Shown here: positions 16,892-26,054 of the stretch, one piece after another
Layout of the letters: each line of letters opens with the position of its first letter
Numbering within the stretch: position 1 is the stretch's first letter
Assembly (NCBI RefSeq): GCF_041435195.1
Contig: NZ_CP108106.1
Location: forward strand, 3,658,001 to 3,722,000
DNA: 64,000 nt
Direction of reading: 5' to 3'
Source of the DNA: Streptomyces sp. NBC_00224
GTDB taxonomy: Bacteria > Actinomycetota > Actinomycetes > Streptomycetales > Streptomycetaceae
The notes under the pieces: model-generated
Told to the model about the DNA's origin: nothing
Databases searched by the model: none
What the model saw: the letters and a program-made list of their open reading frames with translations, nothing else
Made by a program: the position numbers and the translations under genes

Positions 16892-18304
16892 CTACGGCCG
16901 CAGCGTCGGCTCGCGCTCGACGGACTGGCGGTCCAGGACCGCGTCGTAACGCGCCAGGGGCTTGGCCTGGGTCGCGGTCGTCGCGGGCACGCCCGCCCAG
17001 CGCAGGATCGCCGACGTCGCCGTCGCCTTCTGCTCGGCCGCCAGGCCCGCCACCTTCGAGCCGTGGTTGCCGCCCGCGACCGTGAACACGTACGAGTCAC
17101 GCGTCCCCGCTCCGAGGCGGAAGCGCTCCGCGCCCCACGGGTCGTTCTGGCCGTACACGTACAGCATCTGGTCGGCGTGGTGCCGGACCCAGGTGTCGAC
17201 CTGCGGCATCGCCGCCGGGTGGAAGCGCATCGGGATGGAGCGCGGGACGAAGTGGCGCGGGGGCTGGTAGCCGTAGCGGCTCAGACCGCCGAGCCAGGGC
17301 TGCTCGATGGTGGGCGAGCCGAGCTGCGTACCCGCCTGGTAGTAGTACGGCGTGTACGGCTCCAGGCCCTGGTCCGTGTAGAACGAGAAGCCGGAGATCG
17401 TGTCGACCGAGTCCCAGATCGCCTGGTCGGTCGCGTGCGGCGCGTCCGCCGGGATGGTGCCGCAGTCCGACAGCAGGCTGTACTGCCAGAACCCCCACAC
17501 GTAGTCGAGCACGACCGCCTCGTACGCCTTGTCGAGGGAGCCGGTCGTGGTGAAGGTGTAGCCGTTGGCCTTCGCGTACTCCGCGTACTTGGCCTCCAGC
17601 GGCTTGCGGCGCACCAGCGCCTCGCGCTGCACCGCCTCCAGCTTGTCGCGGCACTCCTTGGTGCCGACGTTCCGGAAGAAGCGGTCGTACGCCGAGTCCT
17701 CGTTGTTCACGACGTCGTTGGGGGCGACGTACGCCACCACGCCGTCCATGTCCTTGGGATAGAAGCGCTTGTAGTACGTCGCCGTCATCCCGCCCTTCGA
17801 GCCGCCGGTCGTCAGCCAGTTCTTGCTGTACACCGGCTTCAGGGCCTCGAAGATGCTGTGCTGGTCGCTGGCCGCCTGCCAGATGTCCAGCTTGTTCCAG
17901 TCCGCCGGGGCGGGCCGGGACGGGGTGAAGTAGCGGTACTCGACCGAGACCTGGTTGCCGTCCACGATCTGGGTCGGCTCGGAGCGGCTCGGGTTGGTCG
18001 ACACGTTGTAGCCGCTGGTGTACATGACCGTCGGGCGGCCGGTGTCCTTGTGCAGCAGGGTGATCCGCTGCTGGAAGGTGCCCGCGGCGCGGTTGTGGTG
18101 GTCCACCTGCTGGGTGAAGTTGAGGACGAAGTACCGGTAGCCGGGGTACGGCTTCTCCTCGATGAGACTCACCCCGGGTATCGCCAGGATGCGGTCCTTT
18201 ATGTCCGGCTCGGCGGCGGAGGCCGCCCCTGCCGTGGCTCCCGCCACACTCACCGTGCCTATGAGCACGACGAGTGAAAGAAGCCATCTGAGCGTCTTGC
18301 GCAT
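16892..18304 (-). CDS. Secreted S37 family (PS-10) prolyl tri/tetrapeptidyl aminopeptidase
   Basis: 470 residues with a Sec signal peptide (KTLRWLLSLVVLIGTVSVAGATAGAASA, cleavage near ASAAE). The mature enzyme resembles MEROPS S37, the Streptomyces PS-10 tripeptidyl aminopeptidase, an alpha/beta-hydrolase that removes tripeptides from peptides outside the cell. The nucleophile elbow is GGSKGG. Conserved surroundings are NFTQQVDHHN, VEYRYF and YVYGQNDPWGAE, the last containing the likely catalytic Asp, with VAGGNHGSKVAGL holding the His. ATG 18302-18304 is preceded by GGGGAG. It is convergent with the lipoprotein gene, separated only by repeat copy B. Its role is nutritional or developmental proteolysis. 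Confidence 0.88.
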   Translation of the reverse strand: MRKTLRWLLSLVVLIGTVSVAGATAGAASAAEPDIKDRILAIPGVSLIEEKPYPGYRYFVLNFTQQVDHHNRAAGTFQQRITLLHKDTGRPTVMYTSGYNVSTNPSRSEPTQIVDGNQVSVEYRYFTPSRPAPADWNKLDIWQAASDQHSIFEALKPVYSKNWLTTGGSKGGMTATYYKRFYPKDMDGVVAYVAPNDVVNNEDSAYDRFFRNVGTKECRDKLEAVQREALVRRKPLEAKYAEYAKANGYTFTTTGSLDKAYEAVVLDYVWGFWQYSLLSDCGTIPADAPHATDQAIWDSVDTISGFSFYTDQGLEPYTPYYYQAGTQLGSPTIEQPWLGGLSRYGYQPPRHFVPRSIPMRFHPAAMPQVDTWVRHHADQMLYVYGQNDPWGAERFRLGAGTRDSYVFTVAGGNHGSKVAGLAAEQKATATSAILRWAGVPATTATQAKPLARYDAVLDRQSVEREPTLRP

Positions 18305-18432
18305 GCACTCTCCCCTGGGGTCACGACGTGACGCGATCGTCGTGAACCTAGCGGGGCAACACCCGCACCACCAGACCCAATTGTCCCGCCGCGGTGTTAT
18401 GGCAGCGTTGTCATCCTCTGCTCAAGGCCCGC

Positions 18433-18834
18433 TCAACACAGGATCCAGCCCGTGGAGCCGCCGCTGCCCGCCACCGAACCCGACGCCCGTACACAGCGGT
18501 TGATCGCGTGCACCGAGACCGGGCCCGCCTGCCGGGTGAACCGGCCGCTGTCCGAGACCGGGCCGCCGCCGCGCGCCTGGATGGTCACCGACATCTGCCG
18601 TCTGACGCCGGACGGCTTGGCGACCGCGATCGCGCACGCGTAGCCGTGCGTCTTGTAGACCCGCAGCTCGCCGGTGGCGAACTTGACCGTCTTGACCTGC
18701 CGCCCGCCGCACGCGGCCGCCGCGTCGGCGCTCCCCGCACCCGGCCCGAGCACGGTCAGGGCAGCCGTCGCCAGGAGCACGGCCAGACCCGGCCCGGCCC
18801 GCCCGCGCAGCCCCCGCGTTCCCCCACCGAACAC
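18433..18834 (-). CDS. Small secreted protein of unknown function
   Basis: 133 residues from a GTG start with GGAAGGGGG upstream. A signal peptide (GLAVLLATAALTVLGPGAGSADAAA) leads to a mature domain of about 95 residues with four cysteines: AACGGRQ, GYACAIAV, INRCVRA and WILC at the extreme C-terminus. These are consistent with two disulfides. The pattern VKTVKFATGELRVYKTHGYACAIAV suggests a small beta-rich fold. I do not recognise the family. It is monocistronic, 128 bp upstream of the S37 gene on the same strand. Confidence 0.75.
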   Translation of the reverse strand: MFGGGTRGLRGRAGPGLAVLLATAALTVLGPGAGSADAAAACGGRQVKTVKFATGELRVYKTHGYACAIAVAKPSGVRRQMSVTIQARGGGPVSDSGRFTRQAGPVSVHAINRCVRASGSVAGSGGSTGWILC

Positions 18835-18919
18835 GCTTACCCCCTTCCGTCACATGAGCGTATGTGAGTACGGACGCGCGGGGGCTACCCGCGGTTGCGC
18901 GGGGAGCGGGGCGGTCCCG

Positions 18920-19285
18920 TCAGGCGTTGCTGAGCAGCATCGCGAGGAAGGTCAGCTCCGCGAAGAGCTGGACGCACAGGCCCGCCGTCCGCAGCTCCTT
19001 GACGCGCCGGGCGCGGTCGGGCACGGCCAGTACGAGGACGAGGGCGAGACCGGCGACGGCGAGGGCCCAGCCGAGCGGACTGCCGCCGACCCCGTGGTGG
19101 CGGCAGTCCGGGTAGTAGTCGCCGTAGGTCAGACACCGGGAGAACCGGTCCGAGCTGGCCACGACGAGCACCGCGAGAACCACCGCCGGGATCAGCCCGA
19201 CCGCCGAGAGCACGGCCGCCGAGCGCAGCCGGGGCAGGGAGGTCGTCGGGGTCGGGGCGGGCTCGGACCCGGTGTTCGTGGTCAT
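18920..19285 (-). CDS. Small membrane protein of unknown function
   Basis: 121 residues. There are three probable transmembrane segments: AAVLSAVGLIPAVVLAVLVVAS, WALAVAGLALVLVLAV and CVQLFAELTFLAMLLSNA. A short extracytoplasmic loop between the first two (RCLTYGDYYPDCRHHGVG) contains two cysteines. The N-terminal 25 residues are Thr/Pro-rich. The ATG at 19283-19285 is preferred over the one 12 nt upstream because of the MTTNTG-type start. No family recognised. Confidence 0.7.
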   Translation of the reverse strand: MTTNTGSEPAPTPTTSLPRLRSAAVLSAVGLIPAVVLAVLVVASSDRFSRCLTYGDYYPDCRHHGVGGSPLGWALAVAGLALVLVLAVPDRARRVKELRTAGLCVQLFAELTFLAMLLSNA

Positions 19286-19366
19286 GCCCCCGATCAAACC
19301 GGGGACGGCCCGCCGCGCGGACCGTCCCCGGTACTCATTTCCGTACGTACGCGTACTCAGAGCCGC

Positions 19367-22300
19367 TCACACCGCCGCGGGCTCGTCCTCGCCGATGAAG
19401 GTGCGCCACAGGCTCGCGTACCGGCCGTCCTGGGCGAGGAGTTCGTCGTGGGTGCCGTCCTCGACGACCCGGCCGTGGTCCATCACCACGACCCGGTCCG
19501 CGCGGGCGGCCGTGGTGAGGCGGTGGGCGACGACCAGGGTGGTGCGGCGGCCGGTGAGCCGGTCGGTGGCCTGGTTGACCTGGGCCTCGGTGGCCAGGTC
19601 CAGGGCCGCGGTGGCCTCGTCGAGGAGCAGGACGTCCGGGTCGACGAGCTCGGCGCGGGCCAGCGCGATCAGCTGGCGCTGTCCGGCCGAGAGGTTGCGG
19701 CCGCGCTCGGCCACCTCGTGGAGGTAGCCGCCGTCCAGGGTGGCGATCATGTCGTGCGCGCCGACCGCGCGGGCCGCCGCCTCGACCTGGGCGTCGGTGG
19801 CGTCGGGCCGCCCGTAGGCGATGGCGTCCCGGACGGTCCCGGCGAACAGGTACGCCTCCTGCGGGACGACGCCGAGGCGGTGGCGGTAGGCGGTGATGTC
19901 GAGCGAGCGCAGGTCGGTGCCGTCGGCGGTGACCCGGCCGCCGGTCGGGTCGTAGAACCGCGCGACCAGCTTGACCAGTGTCGACTTGCCCGCGCCGGTC
20001 TCGCCGACGAAGGCGACGGTCTGCCCGGCCGGGATCCGCAGGCTCACGCCCGACAGCGCCTCCTCCTTGTCGCCGTACGCGAAGTCGACGTCCTCGAAGG
20101 CGATCTCGCCGCGCAGGGACAGCACGTCCAGCGGCTCGTCGGCCGTCGCCGTGGAGGTCGGCTCGCGCAGCAGCTCCTGGATGCGCTTCAGCGAGACGGC
20201 CGCCTGCTGGTAGCCGTCGAAGACCTGCGAGAGCTGCTGTACGGGGGCGAAGAACAGGTCGATGTAGAGGAGGTACGCGACGAGCGCGCCGGTCGTCAGG
20301 GTGCCCGCGTCGACCCGGTGGGCGCCCACGATCAGCACCGCGGCCGCCGCGACCGACGACAGGAGCTGGACGAACGGGAAGTACACCGAGATCAGCCACT
20401 GGCCGCGGATACGGGCCTTGCGGTAGTCGGCGCTGCGGGCGGCGAACCGCTCGCCGCCGTCGCGCTCGCGGCCGAAGGCCTGGACGATCCGCAGCCCGCT
20501 CACCGACTCCTGGAGGTCGGCGTTGACCCCCGCGACCCGCTCGCGGGCCAGCTCGTACGCCTTCACGCTCTGCTTGCGGAAGAAGTACGTGCCGAAGATC
20601 AGCGGCGGCAGGGTGGCGAAGACGACCAGGGCGAGCTGGAGGTCGATGACCAGGAGCGCCAGCATGATGCCGAAGAAGGTGACGACCGAGACGAACGCGG
20701 TGACCAGACCGGTCTGGAGGAAGGTGGCCAGCGCGTCGACGTCGGTGGTCATCCGGGTCATGATCCGGCCGGTCAGCTCGCGCTCGTAGTAGTCCAGGCC
20801 GAGCCGCTGGAGCTGGGCGAAGATCTTCAGGCGGAGGCTGTAGAGGACGCGCTCGCCGGTGCGCCCGGTCATCCGGGTCTCGCCGAACTGCGCGGCCCAC
20901 TGGATCGCCACGGTCAGCAGGGCCAGGCCCGCGGCCGCCCACACCGCACCCAGCGCCAGCTTGGAGACGCCCTGGTCGATGCCGTGCCGGATCAGGACCG
21001 GCAGCAGCAGGGACATGCCCGCGTCGACCGCGACGAGCGCGAGGCTGACGGCCAGCGGCTTGCCGAAGCCGCGCAGCAGACGGCGCAGCCCGTACGACTC
21101 CTCGGGCTGCACGGCCCGGGCCTCGTCGATCTGCGGGGTGTCGTCGGCCGGGGGCAGCGCCTCGACCTGGGCGAGGAGCTCGGGGGTCGCCGGCATGCCG
21201 CCGGGGGCGGAGGAGACGGGCTTGTCCTCGCGTATCCACAGCGGCGGTGTGATGCCCCGCTCGGCGTCGAACTCGGCGTCCAGCTCGTCCCGTACGGTGT
21301 GGTCCTCCACCGCCTCGGCCGGCGCGATGTGGCCGGGCGAGACCGCGCCCAGCTCGTCGGGGTCGGTCAGCAGACGGCGGTAGAGCGCCGAGTCGCGCTG
21401 CAGCTCCTCGTGGGTGCCAAGCGCCGCCAGGCGGCCCTCGTCGAGGACGGCGATGCGGTCCGCGAGGTTGAGGGTGGAGCGGCGGTGGGCGATGAGCAGC
21501 GTGGTGCGCCCGGCCATCACCGACTTCAGAGCCTCGTGGATCTCGTGCTCCACGCGCGCGTCCACGGCCGAGGTGGCGTCGTCCAGGACCAGCAGGCGCG
21601 GGTCGGTGAGGATGGCGCGGGCCAGGGCGACGCGCTGGCGCTGGCCGCCCGAGAGGGTCAGGCCGTGCTCGCCGACCGTGGTGTCGTAGCCGCCCGGCAG
21701 CTCGGAGATGAAGCGGTCCGCCTGCGCGGCGCGCGCGGCGGCCTCGATCTCCTCCTGGGTGGCGTCCGGCTTCCCGTACGCGATGTTGGCGCGCACGGTG
21801 TCGGAGAAGAGGAAGCTGTCCTCCGGCACCAGGCCGATGGCGGCACGCAGCGAGGCCAGGGTCAGCTCGCGCACGTCGTGGCCGCCGACCAGGACGGCCC
21901 CGTGGGTGACGTCGTAGAAGCGCGGCAGCAGCAGCGAGACGGTGGACTTGCCGGAGCCGGAGGCGCCGACGACGGCGACGGTCTCGCCGGGGCGGATCTC
22001 CAGGGAGAAGCCGTCCAGGACCGGTCGCCCGTCCTCATACCCGAAGCGCACGTCGTCGAACTCGACGGTGGCCGGGGCGTCGGCGGGCAGCTCCTTGGTG
22101 CCGTCCGCGATGGACGGCTCGGTGTCGATCAGCTCCAGGACGCGCTCGACGCCGGCCCGGGCCTGCTGGCCGACGGTGAGCACCATGGCCAGCATCCGCA
22201 CCGGCCCGACGAGCTGCGCCAGATAGGTGGAGAACGCCACGAAGGTGCCGAGCGTGATCTCGCCCCGGGTGGCGAGCCAGCCGCCGAGCGCCAGCATGGC

Positions 22301-23101
22301 CACCTGGCCGAGCGCGGGGACGGCCTGGAGGGCCGGGGTGTAGCGGGAGTTCAGCTTGATGGTGCGCAGCCGGCCCGCGAAGAGCTTGCGGCCCACCTCG
22401 CGGAGCTTGCCGGTCTCCTGGTCCTCCTGGCCGAAGCCCTTGACCACGCGGACGCCCGAGACGGCGCCGTCGACGACGCCCGCCACGGCGGCCGCCTGGC
22501 CCTGGGCGTACCAGGTGGCGGGGAAGAGCCGGGTGCGGCTGAGCCGGGCGATGAACCACAGCGCGGGCGCCACGGCCAGCGCGACCACGGTCAGCAGCGG
22601 GGAGAGCCAGGCCATCACGGCCAGCGAGATCAGGAAGAGCAGGATGTTGCCGATGGTCATCGGCAACATGAAGAGCAGGCCCTGGATGAGCTGGAGGTCG
22701 CTGGTGGCCCGGCCGACGACCTGGCCGGTGGAGAGCTCGTCCTGGCGCCGCCCGTCGAGCCGGGTGATCGTCGCGTACATGTCGGTACGCAGGTCGTGCT
22801 GGACGTCCAGGGCGAGGCGGCCGCCGTAGTAGCGGCGTATGTACGTAAGTACGTACACGACGACCGCCGCGGCTATGAGAAGGCCGGTCCAGACCGCCAG
22901 GGACCGAGTGTGGGCCCCGATCACATCGTCGATGATCACCTTGGTGGCCAGCGGGACCAGAGCCATCACCGCCATGCCGCCGAGCGACGACCCGAGCGCC
23001 AGCACGACATCGCGCCGGTACCGCCAGGCGTACCCGGTGAGCCGTCGTGCCCACCCCTGCTCTGCCGCCGCCACTGGTTGCCTCCCGTTTGTCCGCTCCA
23101 C
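19367..23101 (-). CDS. Fused ABC exporter (TMD-NBD-TMD-NBD), multidrug type
   Basis: 1244 residues encoding two complete ABC exporter half-transporters in one chain. TMD1 covers about 20-330, NBD1 350-590 with Walker A GASGSGKST (379-387), LSGGQRQ and Walker B LLVLDDATSA. A charged linker spans about 600-690. TMD2 covers about 700-990, and NBD2 1010-1240 with Walker A GETGAGKST (from 1033), LSAGQRQ and Walker B LLLDEATAA (Glu1162). Asp508 replaces the catalytic Glu in NBD1 and the NBD2 signature has Ala for Gly, so one ATP site is degenerate, as in heterodimeric exporters. Most streptomycetes encode such pairs as two genes; this is a fusion. The substrate is unknown. Confidence 0.92.
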   Translation of the reverse strand: MERTNGRQPVAAAEQGWARRLTGYAWRYRRDVVLALGSSLGGMAVMALVPLATKVIIDDVIGAHTRSLAVWTGLLIAAAVVVYVLTYIRRYYGGRLALDVQHDLRTDMYATITRLDGRRQDELSTGQVVGRATSDLQLIQGLLFMLPMTIGNILLFLISLAVMAWLSPLLTVVALAVAPALWFIARLSRTRLFPATWYAQGQAAAVAGVVDGAVSGVRVVKGFGQEDQETGKLREVGRKLFAGRLRTIKLNSRYTPALQAVPALGQVAMLALGGWLATRGEITLGTFVAFSTYLAQLVGPVRMLAMVLTVGQQARAGVERVLELIDTEPSIADGTKELPADAPATVEFDDVRFGYEDGRPVLDGFSLEIRPGETVAVVGASGSGKSTVSLLLPRFYDVTHGAVLVGGHDVRELTLASLRAAIGLVPEDSFLFSDTVRANIAYGKPDATQEEIEAAARAAQADRFISELPGGYDTTVGEHGLTLSGGQRQRVALARAILTDPRLLVLDDATSAVDARVEHEIHEALKSVMAGRTTLLIAHRRSTLNLADRIAVLDEGRLAALGTHEELQRDSALYRRLLTDPDELGAVSPGHIAPAEAVEDHTVRDELDAEFDAERGITPPLWIREDKPVSSAPGGMPATPELLAQVEALPPADDTPQIDEARAVQPEESYGLRRLLRGFGKPLAVSLALVAVDAGMSLLLPVLIRHGIDQGVSKLALGAVWAAAGLALLTVAIQWAAQFGETRMTGRTGERVLYSLRLKIFAQLQRLGLDYYERELTGRIMTRMTTDVDALATFLQTGLVTAFVSVVTFFGIMLALLVIDLQLALVVFATLPPLIFGTYFFRKQSVKAYELARERVAGVNADLQESVSGLRIVQAFGRERDGGERFAARSADYRKARIRGQWLISVYFPFVQLLSSVAAAAVLIVGAHRVDAGTLTTGALVAYLLYIDLFFAPVQQLSQVFDGYQQAAVSLKRIQELLREPTSTATADEPLDVLSLRGEIAFEDVDFAYGDKEEALSGVSLRIPAGQTVAFVGETGAGKSTLVKLVARFYDPTGGRVTADGTDLRSLDITAYRHRLGVVPQEAYLFAGTVRDAIAYGRPDATDAQVEAAARAVGAHDMIATLDGGYLHEVAERGRNLSAGQRQLIALARAELVDPDVLLLDEATAALDLATEAQVNQATDRLTGRRTTLVVAHRLTTAARADRVVVMDHGRVVEDGTHDELLAQDGRYASLWRTFIGEDEPAAV

Positions 23102-23170
23102 CGGAAGGCTCCAACGCCGTCACCGGCGGATTTCATCCCGCGGCAACATTTGGAAGCGGTTCGGAAGCGA

Positions 23171-23206
23171 AAGACCCGCCTCTGGTCCTAGGACCGGGCG
23201 GGTCTT
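23171..23206 (-). terminator. Terminator downstream of serine hydrolase gene
   Basis: AAGACCCGCC (23171-23180) pairs with GGCGGGTCTT (23197-23206), with an inner GGTCC/GGACC pairing. It lies 20 bp past the stop of the leftward 23227-24219 gene and before the ABC gene start. Confidence 0.7.
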
Positions 23207-23226
23207 CCGGGGGCGTACGGGTCGGG

Positions 23227-24219
23227 CTAGCGGCCCCGGACCGTCGTGACGAGGTCGCGGCCCGCGGGGGCCTCGGGCACCGGCGGGATGGCCTCGCTCG
23301 CCACCGTCGGCCGCTGCCACTTCGGCGGGTTCCAGGGCTTGCCGCCCTCGGCCGGGCGGCCGAGGTCCGCGTGGACGGCGCGGGCGACGGCCTCGATGGT
23401 GTTGATGCCCTGGCTCATCGAGCTGTTGTCCTCGGTGAGGACGGCGATGCCGTAGTCGTGGCCGCCGTCGGTGAAGGCGCCGATGCTGTGCACCCGCCAG
23501 CCGTGCGTGGCGCGCGGCAGCCAGCCGTTCTTGAGCTGCACGGTCGTACCGCCCGGGGCGCCCGCGGGGGTGCCCCAGCGCTGGTCGGACTGGACGCGAT
23601 TCATCAGGCCCAGCTCGTACTCGCGGGCGTCGTCGCTGAGCACCGAGTTGCGGGAGGTCAGCAGCGCGAGCAGCTTGGCCTGGTCGCGGGCGGTGATCCG
23701 GGTCAGGCCCCAGTAGCCGCCGGAGCCCGGCGTCGTCTGGGTCATCCCGGCGGCCTGGAGGAACGCGGACACCTTGGAGGTGCCGAGCTGCTTCCACAGG
23801 GCGGTCGTCGAGTCGTTGTCCGACGCGGTGATCATCTTGGTGGCCAGGGCGCGCTCGTTCGAGGTGAGCGAGCGGTGCTGCTTGCCCGCGTCCCACAGCA
23901 GCGTCGCCAGCACGGTGGCCTTGACCACGCTCGCGGAGTCGAAGGTGTCGGTCGCCCGCAGCTCGCACTTGGTGCCGGTGGAGCGGTCGTACAGGGCCAC
24001 GGCCGTCAGCGACGAGCGGCCGCTGAGCGCCGAGGTGATGTCCTTGGACAGCTTGGCCGCGAGACCGGCCTTGTTGGAGGTGCAGGTCACCGATGCGGCG
24101 GCGGAGGCCGGCGTGGCACCCGCGACGACCGGCGCGAGCACGCCCGCGGCTACGGCCAAGGAGAGCGCGCCGCGGCGCGCTCTGCGGGATATTCGCGATG
24201 TGCGGAGTTGTCTGGGCAA
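23227..24219 (-). CDS. Secreted beta-lactamase-fold serine hydrolase
   Basis: 330 residues with an Arg-rich n-region and signal peptide (ARRGALSLAVAAGVLAPVVAGATPASA). The class A beta-lactamase/transpeptidase fold is indicated by SVVK (Ser97-Lys100), SDN (133-135) and KNG (230-232) in place of KTG. I see no ExxLN omega-loop glutamate between SDN and KNG, so it may acylate without efficient deacylation and need not be a resistance enzyme; a peptidoglycan- or peptide-directed serine hydrolase is possible. A terminator follows it. The C-terminal 50 residues are Pro-rich. Confidence 0.82.
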   Translation of the reverse strand: MPRQLRTSRISRRARRGALSLAVAAGVLAPVVAGATPASAAASVTCTSNKAGLAAKLSKDITSALSGRSSLTAVALYDRSTGTKCELRATDTFDSASVVKATVLATLLWDAGKQHRSLTSNERALATKMITASDNDSTTALWKQLGTSKVSAFLQAAGMTQTTPGSGGYWGLTRITARDQAKLLALLTSRNSVLSDDAREYELGLMNRVQSDQRWGTPAGAPGGTTVQLKNGWLPRATHGWRVHSIGAFTDGGHDYGIAVLTEDNSSMSQGINTIEAVARAVHADLGRPAEGGKPWNPPKWQRPTVASEAIPPVPEAPAGRDLVTTVRGR

Positions 24220-24383
24220 AGCGTTCCCGTCCCCGGAAAGTCATGAGGCGAGCGCACCCCCGTGGTGCGCCCGCCTGAGATGACTCGTCGCGAACGGGAA
24301 AGTTGCCCACTGAACCTGTCACAGCTCTGTCACGGGCGGACAGAAACTGGTCGGATTACGGCATTACGGATCGGAACCCGGCA

Positions 24384-26054
24384 CTACAGATGCGTCGGAG
24401 CGAACATCCTCAGCACGGCGGGCAGCACGACCACCGAGGGCCCGGGGGCCGCCAGCGCCTTGCCCAGGTCCTCCTGGAGCGACTCCACGCTCGTACGGAC
24501 CGCCGGCACGCCGAAGGACTGGGCGAGCGCCACGAAGTCCGGGCGGGCCAGCTCGGTCGCGGTGGCCTCGCCGAACGCGTCCGTCATGTACTCGCGCAGG
24601 ATGCCGTAGCCGCCGTCGTCGACGATCAGCCAGGTCACCGGCAGGTCGTACTGCTTCGCGGTGGCGAGCTCGGCGATCGAGTACATCGCGCCGCCGTCGC
24701 CGGAGACCGCGAGCACCGGCCGCGTCGGGTCGGCGGCCGCGGCCCCGATCGCCGCCGGGAAGCCGTAGCCGAGGCCGCCCGCGCCCTGGGCCGAGTGCAG
24801 CGCGCCCGGCCAGGCGGACCAGGCCCAGTACGCCAGGATCGTCATGTCCCAGAAGCTGGGCGCGTCGGCGGGCAGGGCCGCCCGCACCTGCGCCAGGATC
24901 CGCTGCTCGGCCTCCAGGTCCTGCCCCGCGAGGCGCTCGCGCACCTTGGTGAGGACGGTCCGCACGGACGCGGCCGCCGCCGGGTCGGTGCGCTCGCCCA
25001 CGGTCTCCAGGAGCGCCGAGAGCGCGATACGGGCGTCCGCGTGGATGCCGAGCGCCGGGTGGTTGGACTCCAGCTTGCCGAGGTCCGCCTCGATCTGGAT
25101 CACCCGGCCGCGCGGCCTGAACGTGTGGTAGTTCGAGGAGAGTTCGCCCAGGCCCGAGCCGACGACGAGCAGGACGTCGGCGTCCTCCAGGAAGTCCGTG
25201 GTGTGCCGGTCCTCCATCCAGGACTGGAGCGAGAGCGGGTGCTCCCAGGGGAAGGCGCCCTTGCCGCCGAAGGTGGTGACCACCGGCGCGTCCAGCCTCT
25301 CGGCGAGCGCGCGGAGCTTGCCGGAGGCGTCGGAGCGTACGACACCGCCGCCCGCGATGATCGCCGGGCGGGCCGCGTTCGTCAGCAACTCGGCGGCCAC
25401 GGCGGTCAGTTCGGGGCGCGGCACCAGCTCGTGCGGGGTCGCGTCCACGGCCGTGACGACCGGCAGCGGGGTCTCGGCGAGCAGCACGTCCTGCGGGATC
25501 TCCACCCAGACCGGGCCGTGCGGGGCGGTCAGCGCCGACTCCCAGGCCGCCGCGATCGCGGACGGGATCTGGGACTGGGAGCGGACCGTGTGCACGGACT
25601 TCACGACGTCCCGGAACGAGCCCTGCTGGTCGCGGAGTTCGTGCAGATAGCCGTGGCGGCCGCCACCGAGTCCGGCCGTGGGCACCTGACTGGCGATGGC
25701 GAGCACGGGGGCGCTCGCCGCGGCCGCCTCCTGGAGCGCGGCCAGCGACATGAGGGCGCCGGGGCCGGTGGACAGCAGCAGCGGGGCCGCCTCGCCGGTG
25801 ACCCGGCCGTACGCGTCGGCGGCGAAGGCGGCGTTGTTCTCGACGCGCAGACCGACGTACGTCATCGACGAGCGGCGCAGCGCGTCGAACATCCCGAGGG
25901 CGTGCTGGCCGGGCAGCCCGAAGACGGTGGTCGCGCCGAGTCCCCGCAGGGTCTCCATGACCAGGTCGCCGCCGATGCGGCCGGGCGGCGGGTTCAGGGC
26001 CGCCCGGGTCTGCGCCTCGGTGGGGCGCAGCACCACGTCGTGGTCGTGGGTCAC
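24384..26054 (-). CDS. ThDP-dependent enzyme, acetolactate synthase-like
   Basis: 556 residues with the three domains of the acetohydroxyacid synthase/benzoylformate decarboxylase superfamily: the ThDP pyrimidine domain with the activating Glu in [14 protein letters not shown], a central domain ([17 protein letters not shown]), and the ThDP-diphosphate domain with [12 protein letters not shown], where the usual NN of the metal motif reads VDDGGYG. It forms C-C bonds or decarboxylates 2-keto acids; the true substrate is unknown. Its ATG overlaps the stop of the ureohydrolase gene (ATGA, 26051-26054), so it is the second gene of that operon. The linkage to a ureohydrolase and a PucR regulator implies guanidino or amino-acid derived substrates rather than branched-chain synthesis. 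Confidence 0.85.
   Translation of the reverse strand: MTHDHDVVLRPTEAQTRAALNPPPGRIGGDLVMETLRGLGATTVFGLPGQHALGMFDALRRSSMTYVGLRVENNAAFAADAYGRVTGEAAPLLLSTGPGALMSLAALQEAAAASAPVLAIASQVPTAGLGGGRHGYLHELRDQQGSFRDVVKSVHTVRSQSQIPSAIAAAWESALTAPHGPVWVEIPQDVLLAETPLPVVTAVDATPHELVPRPELTAVAAELLTNAARPAIIAGGGVVRSDASGKLRALAERLDAPVVTTFGGKGAFPWEHPLSLQSWMEDRHTTDFLEDADVLLVVGSGLGELSSNYHTFRPRGRVIQIEADLGKLESNHPALGIHADARIALSALLETVGERTDPAAAASVRTVLTKVRERLAGQDLEAEQRILAQVRAALPADAPSFWDMTILAYWAWSAWPGALHSAQGAGGLGYGFPAAIGAAAADPTRPVLAVSGDGGAMYSIAELATAKQYDLPVTWLIVDDGGYGILREYMTDAFGEATATELARPDFVALAQSFGVPAVRTSVESLQEDLGKALAAPGPSVVVLPAVLRMFAPTHL

Noticed and set aside
18674..23191. A 1505-codon open frame antisense to the ABC exporter, and similar long antisense frames (for example 13162-15861, 502-2214, 24303-26312)
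   Set aside because: They are produced by the extreme third-position GC bias of the genuine genes opposite them. Their products are Arg/Gly/Asp/Val-rich low-complexity strings without domains.
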